Part shown: piece after piece, positions 10,803-21,030 of the stretch
How the letters are laid out: every line of letters starts with the position of its first letter
Position numbering within the stretch: the first letter of the stretch is position 1
NCBI GenBank assembly: GCA_027382625.1
Contig: JAJKFJ010000871.1
Location: 1-35,192 of the forward strand
Source of the DNA: Tetmemena sp. SeJ-2015
Taxonomy: Eukaryota > Ciliophora > Spirotrichea > Sporadotrichida > Oxytrichidae
Direction: 5' to 3'
DNA length: 35,192 bases
Position numbers and translations under genes: made by a program
The notes under the pieces: generated by a model
Seen by the model: only the letters and a program-made list of their open reading frames with translations
Databases searched by the model: none
What the model was told of the DNA's origin: nothing

Positions 10803-11278
10803 TCTGAGGTGCTCGCGATTTTAAATTTGATTATAATAATAGAACAGCGATGGTCTAGCTATTTAAAGCGCTAGCTTGATAAGTGGAGGTAGGTGACAAT
10901 GACAAACTCAAGCTCGCACAGAGCAACTCACTGCTTCCACTTGCGAATGACTTCGCTCCTTGCTTTGACTTAGAGGATGGTAACTCTGAAAGCTTGGCAG
11001 TAAGTTTTCGTGGACAGCGTCAAATACAAGAGTCTTGCTCTTAGAAGTGAGAGAGAGATGGTAGTAAGTGAAGAGTATTACTGTTAGGAAGATACGACGC
11101 TTGGTGAATACGCGCGTAGATAGATAGTTAGAAGAGAGGGAGAGTAGACTATTAACAGGACAGAGTCAAACTTATACTTAACGATGTTTACGAATGAATC
11201 AAGGGGGAAGAGCTGGCTGCTCCTCATATACGCTTCAGTCTTTTCATTAACTATTTGCTATTGTCACTGGCGAGTAGC
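10803..11278. other. Intergenic region
   Basis: This is 476 bp between the start of the double-finger gene and the stop of the three-intron gene. It includes the AT-rich leader at 10826-10840 and a GACAATGAC half-match to the repeated motif. I see no gene. Confidence 0.5.
10826..10840 (-). promoter_or_regulatory. AT-rich promoter-like box
   Basis: ATTATTATAATCAAA on the minus strand lies about 24-38 nt upstream of ATG 10802. It matches the AT-box pattern before other genes here. Confidence 0.4.
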
Positions 11279-13028
11279 TCAGTACTGTATATACCTCAGC
11301 GCCAAGTGCATCTCGCAGGTGCAAGCAGTGACCCAGGCATAGTCAAGCTTACCCACAGACTGGACAAGGTACACCTTCTAGTAGCCGCAAGGCTTGGCTG
11401 GTTCAGTTGGCATCTTGAGCGCATCCAGCACTCGCTGCGTGATTGGGCTCTTGTATCGCTCTATCAGCTTGCGCTAGCTTTCAATATACTCTGCTGACTC
11501 GGAAGAGTGGTTCCTAGCTAGTTAATCATGAGTGCCAACTCTCACCACTGTGTTGGGCTTGATAATCTCGTACGCGATCTCGTTGAACTGCTCGATAAGC
11601 TTGACGGCCCAGTCGTACTTGGCTGTCTTCTTCCTCTCCAAGAATGAGTGCGTGATAGCTTCATTGAGCTGCGCTAGCAGAATCAACATGCAGCTGTGCT
11701 TCAAGCTATTCGTTCTGTAGTGGAGAGTGAAGAGGTTCTTGGGAAACCAAGTGAGCTGGTGGACAATCCTCTGCGCTTTATGATACAGCCTCCTGAAAGA
11801 TGCGAAGCTCTTGCCCGAGTTAGAGTGGAAGGGCTTGTCGTGTGGGACATTGTCATCTTCCTTGTAGCACTTCTGCCAGAGGATCTTGCTAGGGAAGTAT
11901 ACGCCAGGGATGGGGTCAATGCCAAGGAACTCATACACGCTCACGTAGATGTTCTCAGTGTGCTCGTGGTACGGCTAGTCGAAGTGGCGCTTCCACTAAG
12001 TGGTGCTCTCGTTGATTGAAGCGCAGAGGAAGTTCGTGATTGCTTCTCTTAGCTCTGGGAAGAGCTGCTTGTTCAGACACTAGTAGCAGAGCTGGTTGAA
12101 TAGCTGCAGTGCACTCTGGCAATTCAAGGAGGCTAGAATATACATGATGACATTGTCAACTTACAGGCAAGGATGTCTTTGCTGATCTTGTTCTGGAGGA
12201 AGAGCTCATTGTACTGCAGCATAAGAAGTCTCAGCAGAGAGTAGCCCTCAGCACTCAGTGGAATCGTAAGGGTGCAGCTATTCAGAACGTACTCTCCAGT
12301 TCTAAGCTCGAAGAGCTTGCAGGTAAGTTGTCTCCGTATAGTTGCCTATGCGCTCGCTGGTTAATAGAGCATATCTTACATAAGTAGACCTTGGCGGCAA
12401 ATCAATCAGTGGCGCAAGTACTCTGGCAAGACTCCACTCTGGCTTGAGAGGAGGAAGCTTCTTCTTGAACTGGTACTCTTGGTCAAGACAGCGCAGGCAC
12501 TTTATCTGTCGGATCTCACAGTCTGGACAGCAATAGGCAGAGGTAAGTCTCCACACAGGTAAGAAGTAAACCCAGAGGCTCATCTTCTACTCAGGCTCCT
12601 TAGATTCTTCCAGAGCAGGGGCGTTTGTATTGAACTCACTGATATCCTGAGAATCCTAGGTGAGAATGCAGTAGCTCTTTGCTGCCTGCGCAGCAGCTCT
12701 CTTGACACGAGCAGGGCTTTGACTGGGAGATCTAAGCTTCTGCTTGCATTTGTAGTAGTAGTTGGCAGGAGAACTGCTGCTCAGCAGCTTGGAGATGCTT
12801 CTAGTCACCATAGGTATCTTGGCTCTGGGTGGAGTCTAAGGTTTTGGCATTGTCACAGCTTGGGCCTTGCAGCTCTTCTCATGGCGCTTCAAGTTGTGTT
12901 TGAGGTAAGGCTTGTTGCATTTAGAGCACTCTTGCTTGGTAGTGCGAGCTGCGTCTTGGTATTTCCTATAGGTGAATGTAGACAGAGGAGCAAGCTTACT
13001 TTCCAGACTTGGGGTTGGTCTTAGTCAT
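11279..13028 (-). CDS. Zinc-finger protein of unknown function, four exons
   Basis: Exons are 13028-13000, 12965-12380, 12345-12165 and 12132-11279. Together they give exactly 550 codons, with no TGA before the last. Three introns of 34, 34 and 32 nt (GTAAG...TAG) are needed to keep frame, which is strong support for the model. Residues 23-42 form a C2HC finger (C23, C26, H38, C42). A Cys cluster, YCCPDCEIRQIKCLRC, in the middle looks like a zinc ribbon. Between them the protein is Ser/Lys/Gln-rich. The C-terminal half is more hydrophobic, well-folded in character, and includes YEFLGIDPIPGVYFP and KTAKYDWAVKLIEQFNE. I recognise no enzyme motif. The start is the ATG after an AT box at 13046-13058. 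It lies on the same strand as the double-finger and DOT1-like genes. Confidence 0.8.
12133..12164 (-). other. Intron, 32 nt, carrying GACAATGTC
   Basis: On the minus strand this reads GTAAGTTGACAATGTC and ends in TTCTAG. Removing it joins two long open exons in frame. It contains an exact copy of the dispersed GACANTGTC motif. Confidence 0.8.
12346..12379 (-). other. Intron, 34 nt
   Basis: GTAAGATATG...GCATAG on the minus strand. Splicing keeps frame; without it the frame hits TGA near 12270. Confidence 0.8.
12966..12999 (-). other. Intron, 34 nt
   Basis: GTAAGCTTGC...CCTATAG on the minus strand. It joins the 29-nt first coding exon to the C2HC finger exon; without it the frame ends at an early TGA. 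Confidence 0.78.
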
Positions 13029-13297
13029 ACGTGTACTTCTCAATTTAATAATTATATAGGGTTTGGATCCTCCAGCTCAAGTATCTCATGCTCTCTACAG
13101 TAGAAGGAGCTTGACATTGTCTCAAGTAGTCACTGCACAGTTGTAGAGTCAAGCTGTAGCTATAGATATGAGTAAGACTCAAAGGGAAGCTTCCTATACT
13201 TGACAAAGTCCAGCTTCTATATTTTACACTGTCCACCCAATATGGCTGCCAGGAAAGAGTCGTTAGGACTATGGACCCTCAGTTTGACATTGTCACT
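13029..13297. other. Intergenic region with AT box and two motif copies
   Basis: Upstream of the three-intron gene an AT box (TATATAATTATTA on the minus strand) lies at 13046-13058. GACATTGTC occurs at 13113-13121 and 13286-13294, the second only 4 bp before copy B begins. I see no gene. Confidence 0.5.
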
Positions 13298-14335
13298 TAT
13301 CTCAAAGCAGAGGCAGCCTTAAATATTTACCTTGCTACTGTTTAATAGCACAGACATGCAAGACTTAGAAGCAGCATACTAGCTGGGGCTAGCTTCAGCT
13401 CACGGATTTAACAGTGACCATTTCATTTTTAGCGGCTGAGTTAAATTTTAACCAACTAATTCAAATTTTACCTTGTCTCCCTAAATTTTGACTATTCTAC
13501 CCTTAAATCCTCTCGCCCCACTAGTCCAGAGGGGTTCTCTATTGCATTCGTTTACTCTCATGAGTTGATCTGAGTGTTTCCCTAAGTGGGAGAGTCAAGG
13601 AGACTTGAGTTGGCTGAGTTATGGGTCAAGCTTCTAAATTTTCCTAGCGTGACTTTGTCAAATGGCCCAAGTATGAAAAGTTTCAATGTCCCAGAAAAGT
13701 TTCAATGTCCGCTGCTCATTTCCGTACCCCTCCGAGTCAGGTCGATTTCGTCAAACCATAGCTCTGAACCTCTCCCATATGTTCATTCTATCAGAAAAAA
13801 TCTCTAGAGCACGAATATACTCGAGTTATAGCGGGGGGAGGTGGATGATGAAGTTATGCCCGGACATGGATTTTTTGCAGGAATTGCAAAGTCGAAGTAT
13901 ATATACAGAAAGTTGAGAGGGTCTGAGGAACTCTAACTAGAAACTGGACAAATAGTTACTTTTTTACCTCCCCCTCATTCCTGAGCCCGCGAAATTACCA
14001 AAATCTAGGAAGCTATATAAGCATATTGTGGATCTAATGTAGAACCATGGATGTCAACGTGGAGGAGTGAGAGGTACAACTTTGCCTTCTGGGTCTACTT
14101 TTAGGGCTTTAGGCCAAGCCTGGGCACGTCAAATGGGCAAGCTGAGGCTTCCAGGCGACCAAAATTTTCATGGGCAGCTTCCAATCTATCCAGGGCTACA
14201 TCATTTCATCAGTGAGTCTGTACAGCTTAGCAGATGCTTTAATATAGTGGGGGGTTAGTGGTAGACGTGGCAAGCGATCTGACCTATAAGTGGCTAAACT
14301 GTTAGACTATAGATTAAATTTAAGGAAGCTTTAAA
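13298..14335. other. Upstream region of kinase paralogue, copy B
   Basis: Counterpart of 1-1068. It keeps the 19-bp direct repeat and one motif variant (GACTTTGTC near 13652). From about 13845 the sequence loses many single bases relative to copy A. No gene is called. Confidence 0.5.
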
Positions 14336-16533
14336 ATGGTCAAGCGCGAAATAAGCTGGCCCTGACTTCGAAGGAAGCCTGTTCTATAGAAGCTGAGATA
14401 CTGCGACTCATTAGACCCTTCTACATCAAGGTGACTACTACAACCATCTGCAAGGATGTCACAAGGCTGAAAGAAGCTAAAGCATTGGCTGGAAATGAAG
14501 AGGCATGTGTGTGAGACTTGCGGTGAGCGGTACAACGACAAGCAGTACCATTCACGCAAGTGCAAGCCTGAGCATAGTGAGGAAGCTGCTGTCAATGATC
14601 TTGTACCTATGTCCAAACATTCGAAGAGAATATCTAAGGACGAGTAGCTGTGTGTGGAGACAGTAGCACAGGTAAATTTGCTGGCTCAGGCTAAAGTTCA
14701 AGCCCAGGCTCAGAATGAGAAGTAGTTGGTTAATGTGGGCGAGTTCTCAAGTGAGAGTGACAATGACAAGCAAGTGCTGATTGCCTCTGTGAGGACGTGC
14801 GGTATCAAGCAGCTCACGCAGTCGAATAACAGCAGCAGTGATAGTGAGAGCATACAGCGGAGCTCACACTTACTAGAGGAGAGCAAATCAGAGCAAGCCT
14901 CACGCAAAGTTTCAAGCCCAAGTCAAATCTCAGAGAGAGCTAACTTTGCTGCCCAGCACTACTCCAAGCCAGCTTCAGTGCTTCTAGTTCGTCAATAGCT
15001 TGCAAGAGAGAATCAAACGCAGACAGAGCTACTTGACAGCGTCATGGAGGATTGTGAGAGCGCGTAGCTAGAATTTGCCAATGTCCACAGTGCCAGCGTA
15101 GTTCCTACTGAGCGAAAGCTGTTTGTCAAGGTCACAGGCTAGCTCGAGGTAAAGCAAGCACTCTTCCAGCAGAAGCAGCAGCTGGTTCAAGATCAAGGCG
15201 TAGCAGAGGAACTCTAGCAGTGTGGTATAGTCTCTACTCTGGAGATAGTTGAGCTCGCTCAGTAGAAGCAGTCGAAGCTAAATGACAAGCATGTGCAGAA
15301 ACTACTGAGGGTGATGGTCAGAGAGTACGAGTGGCAAGAGAGATAGAGCAAAGACTTGGCAAAGTGTCTAGCTCCTAGTGAAGTTGAGCAGGAACTCAAG
15401 TCTGCTGCATTCGAACCTTCAGTTGACGCTGTCCTCGACTTCCTCAAGCAGCAAGCTAGAGAACTTAAGATAGAGCTGGAGCTGGAAGCACTGAGTCAAG
15501 AGCAGGCAGATGAATCTGTGACAAGAGCAGCAGCTCATGAAATAAAGAACGCACCAAGGAATACTGAGCAAGACTATAAGAAAGCTTGCTAAGGATACAG
15601 AACTCTGAGCAGCAGACAACCATTTGTACAACAGGCAAAAGAGGATGGATTGCACTCTTATGCACTCTGCTAGGCGTGAACTTATAGCGCAGGCTCACAA
15701 GGCGCCGATAGCTCAAGTGGAAGGATTTGGCATTGTTTCAAACTTCATATCTGGCGGTCAAAGCTGTGTGGGCCTCTCCTGATGTTGCTGATACAAAATT
15801 CCAACAGAGAAGGTTTTTCAGTAGAGAGGAATGACACTTCTCGCAAGCTCTGCCCTGAGTAAAGTACTGCGGTTCTGATATCACATAGATGATTGAGGTG
15901 AAAGGATGAAGCAGCAGAACGCTATGCTGGTGATGGGAGTGATAACCGAAGATTAGAGAGTTCTTCAGCGGCGAGCCACTCAATGAAAGACAATCAGTAA
16001 ATAATATTCTTTATCCTAGAGCTGTGTAGCTAGCCACTAAATTGACGTGTGCACTCGAATCAGCCGCAGACATTTTCTTGAACAAGCAGGGATACCTTCC
16101 CTTCTTAGGAGACTGGGGATAATCTGGCTACACTACAGTTCTAGGAGGTACGCGCTACTATGAAGCTCCTGAGATCTATGCTCCTCCATCTCAAGGCGCT
16201 CGCCTCTATAAGAAGATTGACTGCTGGCAACTGGGCATCACTCTCTACAGACTAGCTAGCTAAGGCAAATTCCCTCTGGACCCTGAGATTCTCTCGCAGA
16301 AGATCAAAGCAAATGAGAAGGTGGACTTCAGCAACTGCGAGAGTCTAAGAGAGCAGAAGGGCATCATGAATGTTGTGAGCAGGCTACTTGTCACTGACCC
16401 TGCCAAGAGAGCAAGCATCTCGGAAGCTTTGAACAATCCCTACTTCGCTGGAATCTCCAGCACTATCAATAAGTTCATAGACATCAAATCCATGAAGAGC
16501 TCGCCTCTTACTAAGCAGAAGCAATCCTGCTGA
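14336..16533 (+). pseudogene. Zinc-finger / protein kinase paralogue, copy B, frame-disrupted
   Basis: Start and stop match copy A (ATG 14336, TGA 16531-16533). From about 14496 to 15505 the frame is open and nearly identical to copy A, beginning with the C2HC finger (RHVCETCGERYND) and running through the coiled-coil region, with a few substitutions such as ATAQ-region changes and an added CESAQ. Upstream (14336-14490) and through the kinase N-lobe (15510-16080) there are many one-base indels, so the glycine loop and VAIK strand are not readable. The C-lobe from DWG (about 16114) through APE to the C-terminus is again clean. This is either a decaying paralogue or a good gene with poor consensus in two patches; I favour the latter. 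The function would be as in copy A. Confidence 0.7.
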
Positions 16534-19294
16534 GAGAATCTCTGCTTGAAAGTAGTTTGCTATAAGTGTTAAGTCATATCAGTACTCTAAGTTAACTTCC
16601 CTAACTATTCTCTAACATCAGTGTCAAAGTCAAATGCTTCACTTCAATCTTTACTATGTCATCTCTCTCTTCTCATCTCTCTGCTCTGATTCTTATCAAC
16701 TCACTCCTATTTCTAGCAGCAGAGATAGATTTGTCATGGTCACAGTAAAATCACAGAGGCAGAGTGCTGATAGTGGGAGGCACAACCCCGCACCCCTGAG
16801 GAACTCAGGAGCAAGGAGCTGTGGAGATCAAACTGGGCAACTCGTCTGTCGAGAACGAATAGCAGTCATTTATTCACTACATGCTATACCAGAAGCAAAC
16901 CCAGTCTTGATCTCAGACGAACGAACTCTGTAGCAGACGGAGACATAGACATTTATAACTTCAACCTTGGAAAACAGAACTTGCTGACATTGACCAAGCA
17001 GCTCGTCTGCTGACTTACCAACAGCAGTTGACAGTTTGCTGTAAGAGCTCTGTCTGGACTCGTAGTGTTAAGCACTGGGCCCTTCTCACTCAAACTAGTA
17101 TGTGTATGTCTCTTAGAGTAGCGAGCAGTCCTTGACACTGTCCAACTCACTCTAACTCTAACTATCTTTAGCATTTGACTCTGTCCACACTCAGCCTCCG
17201 CCTCAGAGTAGTAGTAGCGAGACGAGGCTCCTCTCTCAAATAAGTAGTGGGGCACTATAAGAGTAGTGTGAGCTCTCAATCATTTGACAGTGTCTCAATT
17301 TCAATCAACTTACTAAACTTCAAGTCAGAGGGACTTTGTCAAGTGCAGAGGCTGCCTCTCTCTCTACTGCCTCATAAATTTAATGGAACTCTCCAAATGT
17401 TAAAGAATGTAAATGTAAACATCTGGAACTCAGCCTCTGCCATTCTAATAAATAATTATAAGGGATGCTCAGCATTTTCGAGAGCGGAAACTGAATATTC
17501 AGAAGTTTGGGCTGTGAAGTATATAGGCGCGCTTATAATTTATTGTTTTAAGATTACCCGCTGCACTTCTCCATTAGGACTCTCCAACTGGGGTAGTAGA
17601 TTCGTCTCCTTCATTGGAATCCGTCTGACGAGTGGACCTGTTGTACCTCAGTACCTGATCCCTACTGGCTACACAACCCTCCGAGGAATGAGAATGTAGC
17701 AGGTGATCTTCGGATATGATAGTTTGCCCAACGCCGCCCTGGATAATTTAGTTTGCACTTACCTGGATAAGTCAGAATGCTCAATATAAACTGAACTAGA
17801 AATATTCTATGCTTGATCTAGACCCAAATGTGAAGCAGCTCTATTAATGACAACGTTAATGCAACTTCACTCCCAAGAGGTAAGTTATGAGACAGCCAGC
17901 GGTCTACCCATTTCTCTTGTTCTACATTTTATTTTTCACTTGTCTTCATTAGTACCTCAAGACAAAGAAAATGCTATGTGAAGCGAGCAAAGATGAATAA
18001 TCTCAAGAGTAGATAAAGAGCAGTGGACCAGAGCCGTGAGATGGTCATCAGAGTAAACTATTTTCATTTCAATAAATTTAATCTATAGAGCTTGGCAGCA
18101 TTTATATTTAATCTCCTTTCTGTACTTTGTATTAGGTTGCGTGACATGAGATACCACTGGAACCGCAAGCACTCTAAGCTGTGCTCAGACTATCTCTGAT
18201 ACACAGAAGCCAATGACAATGCCAAACTCTAGAAATTTGACACTGACCAAAGACAACTGCACCATCAAGCCCTCGAGAGCACAGTCAAATGTTATGAGGT
18301 CAACTAAATGAGAACACAAGCAAATGAGTGTGTGCCCCATGGAAGAGAGTGGAGGAGGAATGAGTCAACGTCAAAATGAAATTATAAAGACTCCCAGTGT
18401 AAATGCAAACTCACTTCAGAAATATAGAGTTGCTTCACAAGTTATTGAAATGTGAACATAGGCTGGTCAAAGATGTTGAGGCTAAATAAATTAAGAAGCT
18501 CTTCATTCAAGTCAAGATGTGAAGAACTTAGATAAATTGCCGAGCACAGATGTGAAGTGTTGATTAATATATGAGAGAGAGAGGATTTAGTCTGAGAGTT
18601 GAGAGCAATTATGTAAACAAGCGCTTGAAACTAGTGTGCTGATGTAAAAGCAAAGTCAGTCCTCTATAATTATACACTGACACCCACCCAACCACCCACG
18701 TGTACAGTGTTTCCTTTGACATGAGATAGATTCTATGACTGAGTAGTGATTAATGCTTGCCAATGTCTGAGATAAGTAGCTGAGCAAGAGAATGACAAGT
18801 ACTGCTGAGTTTGCTAGAGTACAAGAGTTAGAGAGAAGTATACTTACAGTTGAGATAGTTGCCACTGATTTGACTGTGCCGCTGATATTACAAGTCTCTC
18901 CTCGCTATGAAAGTATAAGCGTAGATGTAATCTTACTTGGAGTGAGTGAAAGAATGCTTGGACGTAGCAATGAGTTGCGTGTGAGTAATAGTTTTAAGCG
19001 CTAGTAAATTTAGATGATTAAGTGTAGAGGGATGTGGTATGGTTCATGGGGAGAAAAACGGAATTAAAATAAGTGCGAAAAGAAGAGGCTGTTGAAAGTC
19101 GCCAGGCCCTGATTAGGGGAGGCACATGAGGCGGAGGAGGGGACGAAGTTGAAGGTGTAAGTTAGTTACAACCAGTGAAAGATAGGAGAAGAGACGTTGG
19201 TATCACTCAAGATTAAGGAAGCTCGACTAACAAATAAGAAGTTGCTTGAGAAATAGTAGATACAAGTTAGGAATGCAGAGAGCAGAGAGAAGAG
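16534..19294. other. Gene-poor region between convergent genes, copy B
   Basis: Counterpart of 3289-5893. Exact motifs lie at 17134 and 17286, with variants near 17171 and 17329. An AT box sits at about 17445-17462. The block at 18660-18940 is nearly identical to 5395-5660 in copy A and contains a 60-70-codon open frame (MTSTAEFARVQELERS) that differs from copy A at two residues. An insertion at about 19025-19145 (G- and A-rich) has no counterpart in copy A. No gene is called with confidence. Confidence 0.45.
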
Positions 19295-20244
19295 TCACAT
19301 ATAGTCAGGATGTGGATCGTTAGGTTCTCTGTTAGATGTGCGTCTGCTCCTTCTAAAATAATCGTCTTTAGTAGCATAAGTTGCTTGTCAAATCGTCTGT
19401 TCGTACGAGTGGCATTTCAAGAGATGATCGTGAAAATGAACTTGCCAACTTTCTTGACGCAGTGCTTCACAGTTCGAGCAAGCAAGATGCCAGTCCTTGG
19501 ATGGTCGATGTGTCTAATCAAGTCTCTGTACTGTGTGCAGAGGATGTAGTCTGCAGTCGTGATAGTGAAGAAAGGAATTTGACACTGTCTCTGAGTGAAA
19601 GGTATCTCTCTGCCTCGAATGCCCTCCTTGTATGGATTCATCAGTATGCACTTCCTATTGTTGATGTAGACACGAATATCAGAGCTAGGTGGCATGTAGA
19701 ATCCTTCCACGTACTTGACTTCGACAGGAGTTGAGATGAGAGGAATACCGAATGGTTGCTTCTTGGATCTCTCTCGTTCTCTATCAAAGCTCTTGTTGAT
19801 CAAATCGGAAGCTTCCGCTGAATTCAAGAAGGGGAACTCTTCTTCCTCCACGTCTCTCCAGTGATAGTTCTCTTCTTGATTATGTCGCAGGTAGTAGAGT
19901 AGATCCTTGAGTATGTCTGTGTCATGAGGCTTGATCGTGCTTTCAGAGGTCATGCAGTATTCTTGAAGAGCAAGATAGAGTAGAGTAGTGTTGAAAGGAG
20001 ATTAGTTAATCAAGAAGTCAACTACTGAGCTTTTCCAAGGATAGCAACCCTTTATAGGAGATCGCACGATAATCTCCACGAAGCTCATCTTGTAAGAACC
20101 TTGCTCGCTCTTGATTTGAGAGTAAGCAGTACATTCTCTATACTCTCGCTCGCAAAGTATGTTGAAGGTAAAAGTTGTAGGAGGTAAGAGTGGATCCATA
20201 GCTTCTGGTCCGTAGGCTATCTCCTTGTACAAGTTTGACTCCAT
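19295..20244 (-). CDS. Unrecognised protein gene, copy B (about 315 residues)
   Basis: This is the better copy of the gene at 5894-6841. Starting at ATG 20244 (MESNLYKEIAYG), the frame is open for about 270 codons, reading one TAA as Gln in FLINQSPFN. It then slips by one base near 19435 and again near 19395 before the shared ending PDYM and TGA at 19297-19295. Visible segments include TFTFNILCEREY, KPHDTDILKDLLYYL, EGFYMPPSSDI, FTQRQCQIPFF and LCTQYRDLI. It is soluble in character, mixed alpha/beta, with no signal peptide or membrane segment, and I cannot assign a family. A third, truncated copy of its start lies at 35063-35192 because of the inverted repeat. Confidence 0.65.
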
Positions 20245-20285
20245 CTCGTTAGCTTACACTGTCGCGGTCTTGTTTCTACTCACTC

Positions 20286-20300
20286 TAATAATTAATTATA
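20286..20300 (-). promoter_or_regulatory. AT-rich promoter-like box
   Basis: TAATAATTAATTATA lies about 42 nt upstream of ATG 20244. It is the counterpart of 6885-6899 in copy A. Confidence 0.45.
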
Positions 20301-20780
20301 AGGTGTAGATTCAGAATTAACAAGTAGGGTAAAGATCGTAAGCGTAATCTGAAAGAGATACCTCTCCCAAAGATTTCCAGGGGTACTCGTAAATTTCCTT
20401 ACTTTGACCAAGATTTCAGAGAAACTACCTCTGTTTTACCCTGTCTTGCTAGTTCCCCTGCTGTGGTCCTGTTGCCAATGACTCTGATAGTAGATTACAA
20501 TGCCTATAGTCATAATCAAACAAGCGCAGGACAATGGCAAGCTGCTAGATGAATGAGAAGGGTCTTCCAAGATTTTCAAGGGTGGTCCTGAAATCTCAAA
20601 CTTGCCCGAAATTTTGACTCTGGTTTTGAGGACACCCTTACAGGAAACAAAATTTTCTCCTCCGACCTCCAAGTGACCAGACCCTAACTAGAGGGGAAAC
20701 ATCATTACCTATGGTCTAGTTATTTAAAACAGCAATAGAGATCTTACCCAGTGGGTGGAAGGTGGTGAACTGAGAATGGC

Positions 20781-20840
20781 CATTTTGACACTGTCTGAGC
20801 CGATTTGACAATGTCCGCGGTGATTTGACACTATCAACGC
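20781..20840. repeat. Three 20-bp iterons carrying GACANTGTC
   Basis: Motif copies start at 20787 (GACACTGTC), 20807 (GACAATGTC) and 20827 (GACACTATC), an exact 20-bp period, each preceded by TTT. The units share the form (N)2-3-TTTGACANTGTC-(N)5. Period and orientation put them on nearly the same DNA face, as expected of a binding-site array. The mirror copy is at 34467-34526. Confidence 0.75.
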
Positions 20841-21030
20841 TTGAAACTTTGCCTTCACCTATAGTTCAAGTTATAGTTCAATGGAAAGAGCTCTGATTTA
20901 AGCTTTATCAATTAATCTGGTTAGTTTAGCCATATGCTTGATAGTTGGCACTGGTGTAGATAGCTGCGTTGGTAGTTAGAAAGGCAGAGAGAGACTTTGA
21001 AAGATAGAGTCTCAAGTTTTCATGGGAACT

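Larger units (their letters stand above)
13298..20378. repeat. Direct segmental duplication, copy B
   Basis: Second copy of 1-6974. Identity is very high at 13298-13840, 14500-15505 and 16085-17290. In between are patches rich in one-base insertions and deletions (13845-14480, 15510-16080) and truly diverged stretches (17300-18660, 18990-19300). The coding frame of the kinase paralogue is unbroken through the clean patch and breaks at both of its edges. That pattern suits locally poor consensus better than random decay. The right part of copy B is also inside the giant inverted repeat. Confidence 0.93.
20245..21030. other. Intergenic region, left arm
   Basis: This lies between the divergent-facing start at 20244 and the stop of the Q-rich gene at 21031. 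It holds an AT box at about 20286-20300, the 20-bp iterons at 20781-20840, and the end of duplication copy B at 20378. No gene is seen. Confidence 0.5.

Noticed and set aside
17247..17699. 150-codon + strand open frame
   Set aside because: Not conserved in copy A, lies over AT box and motif copies, and has no domain-like character.
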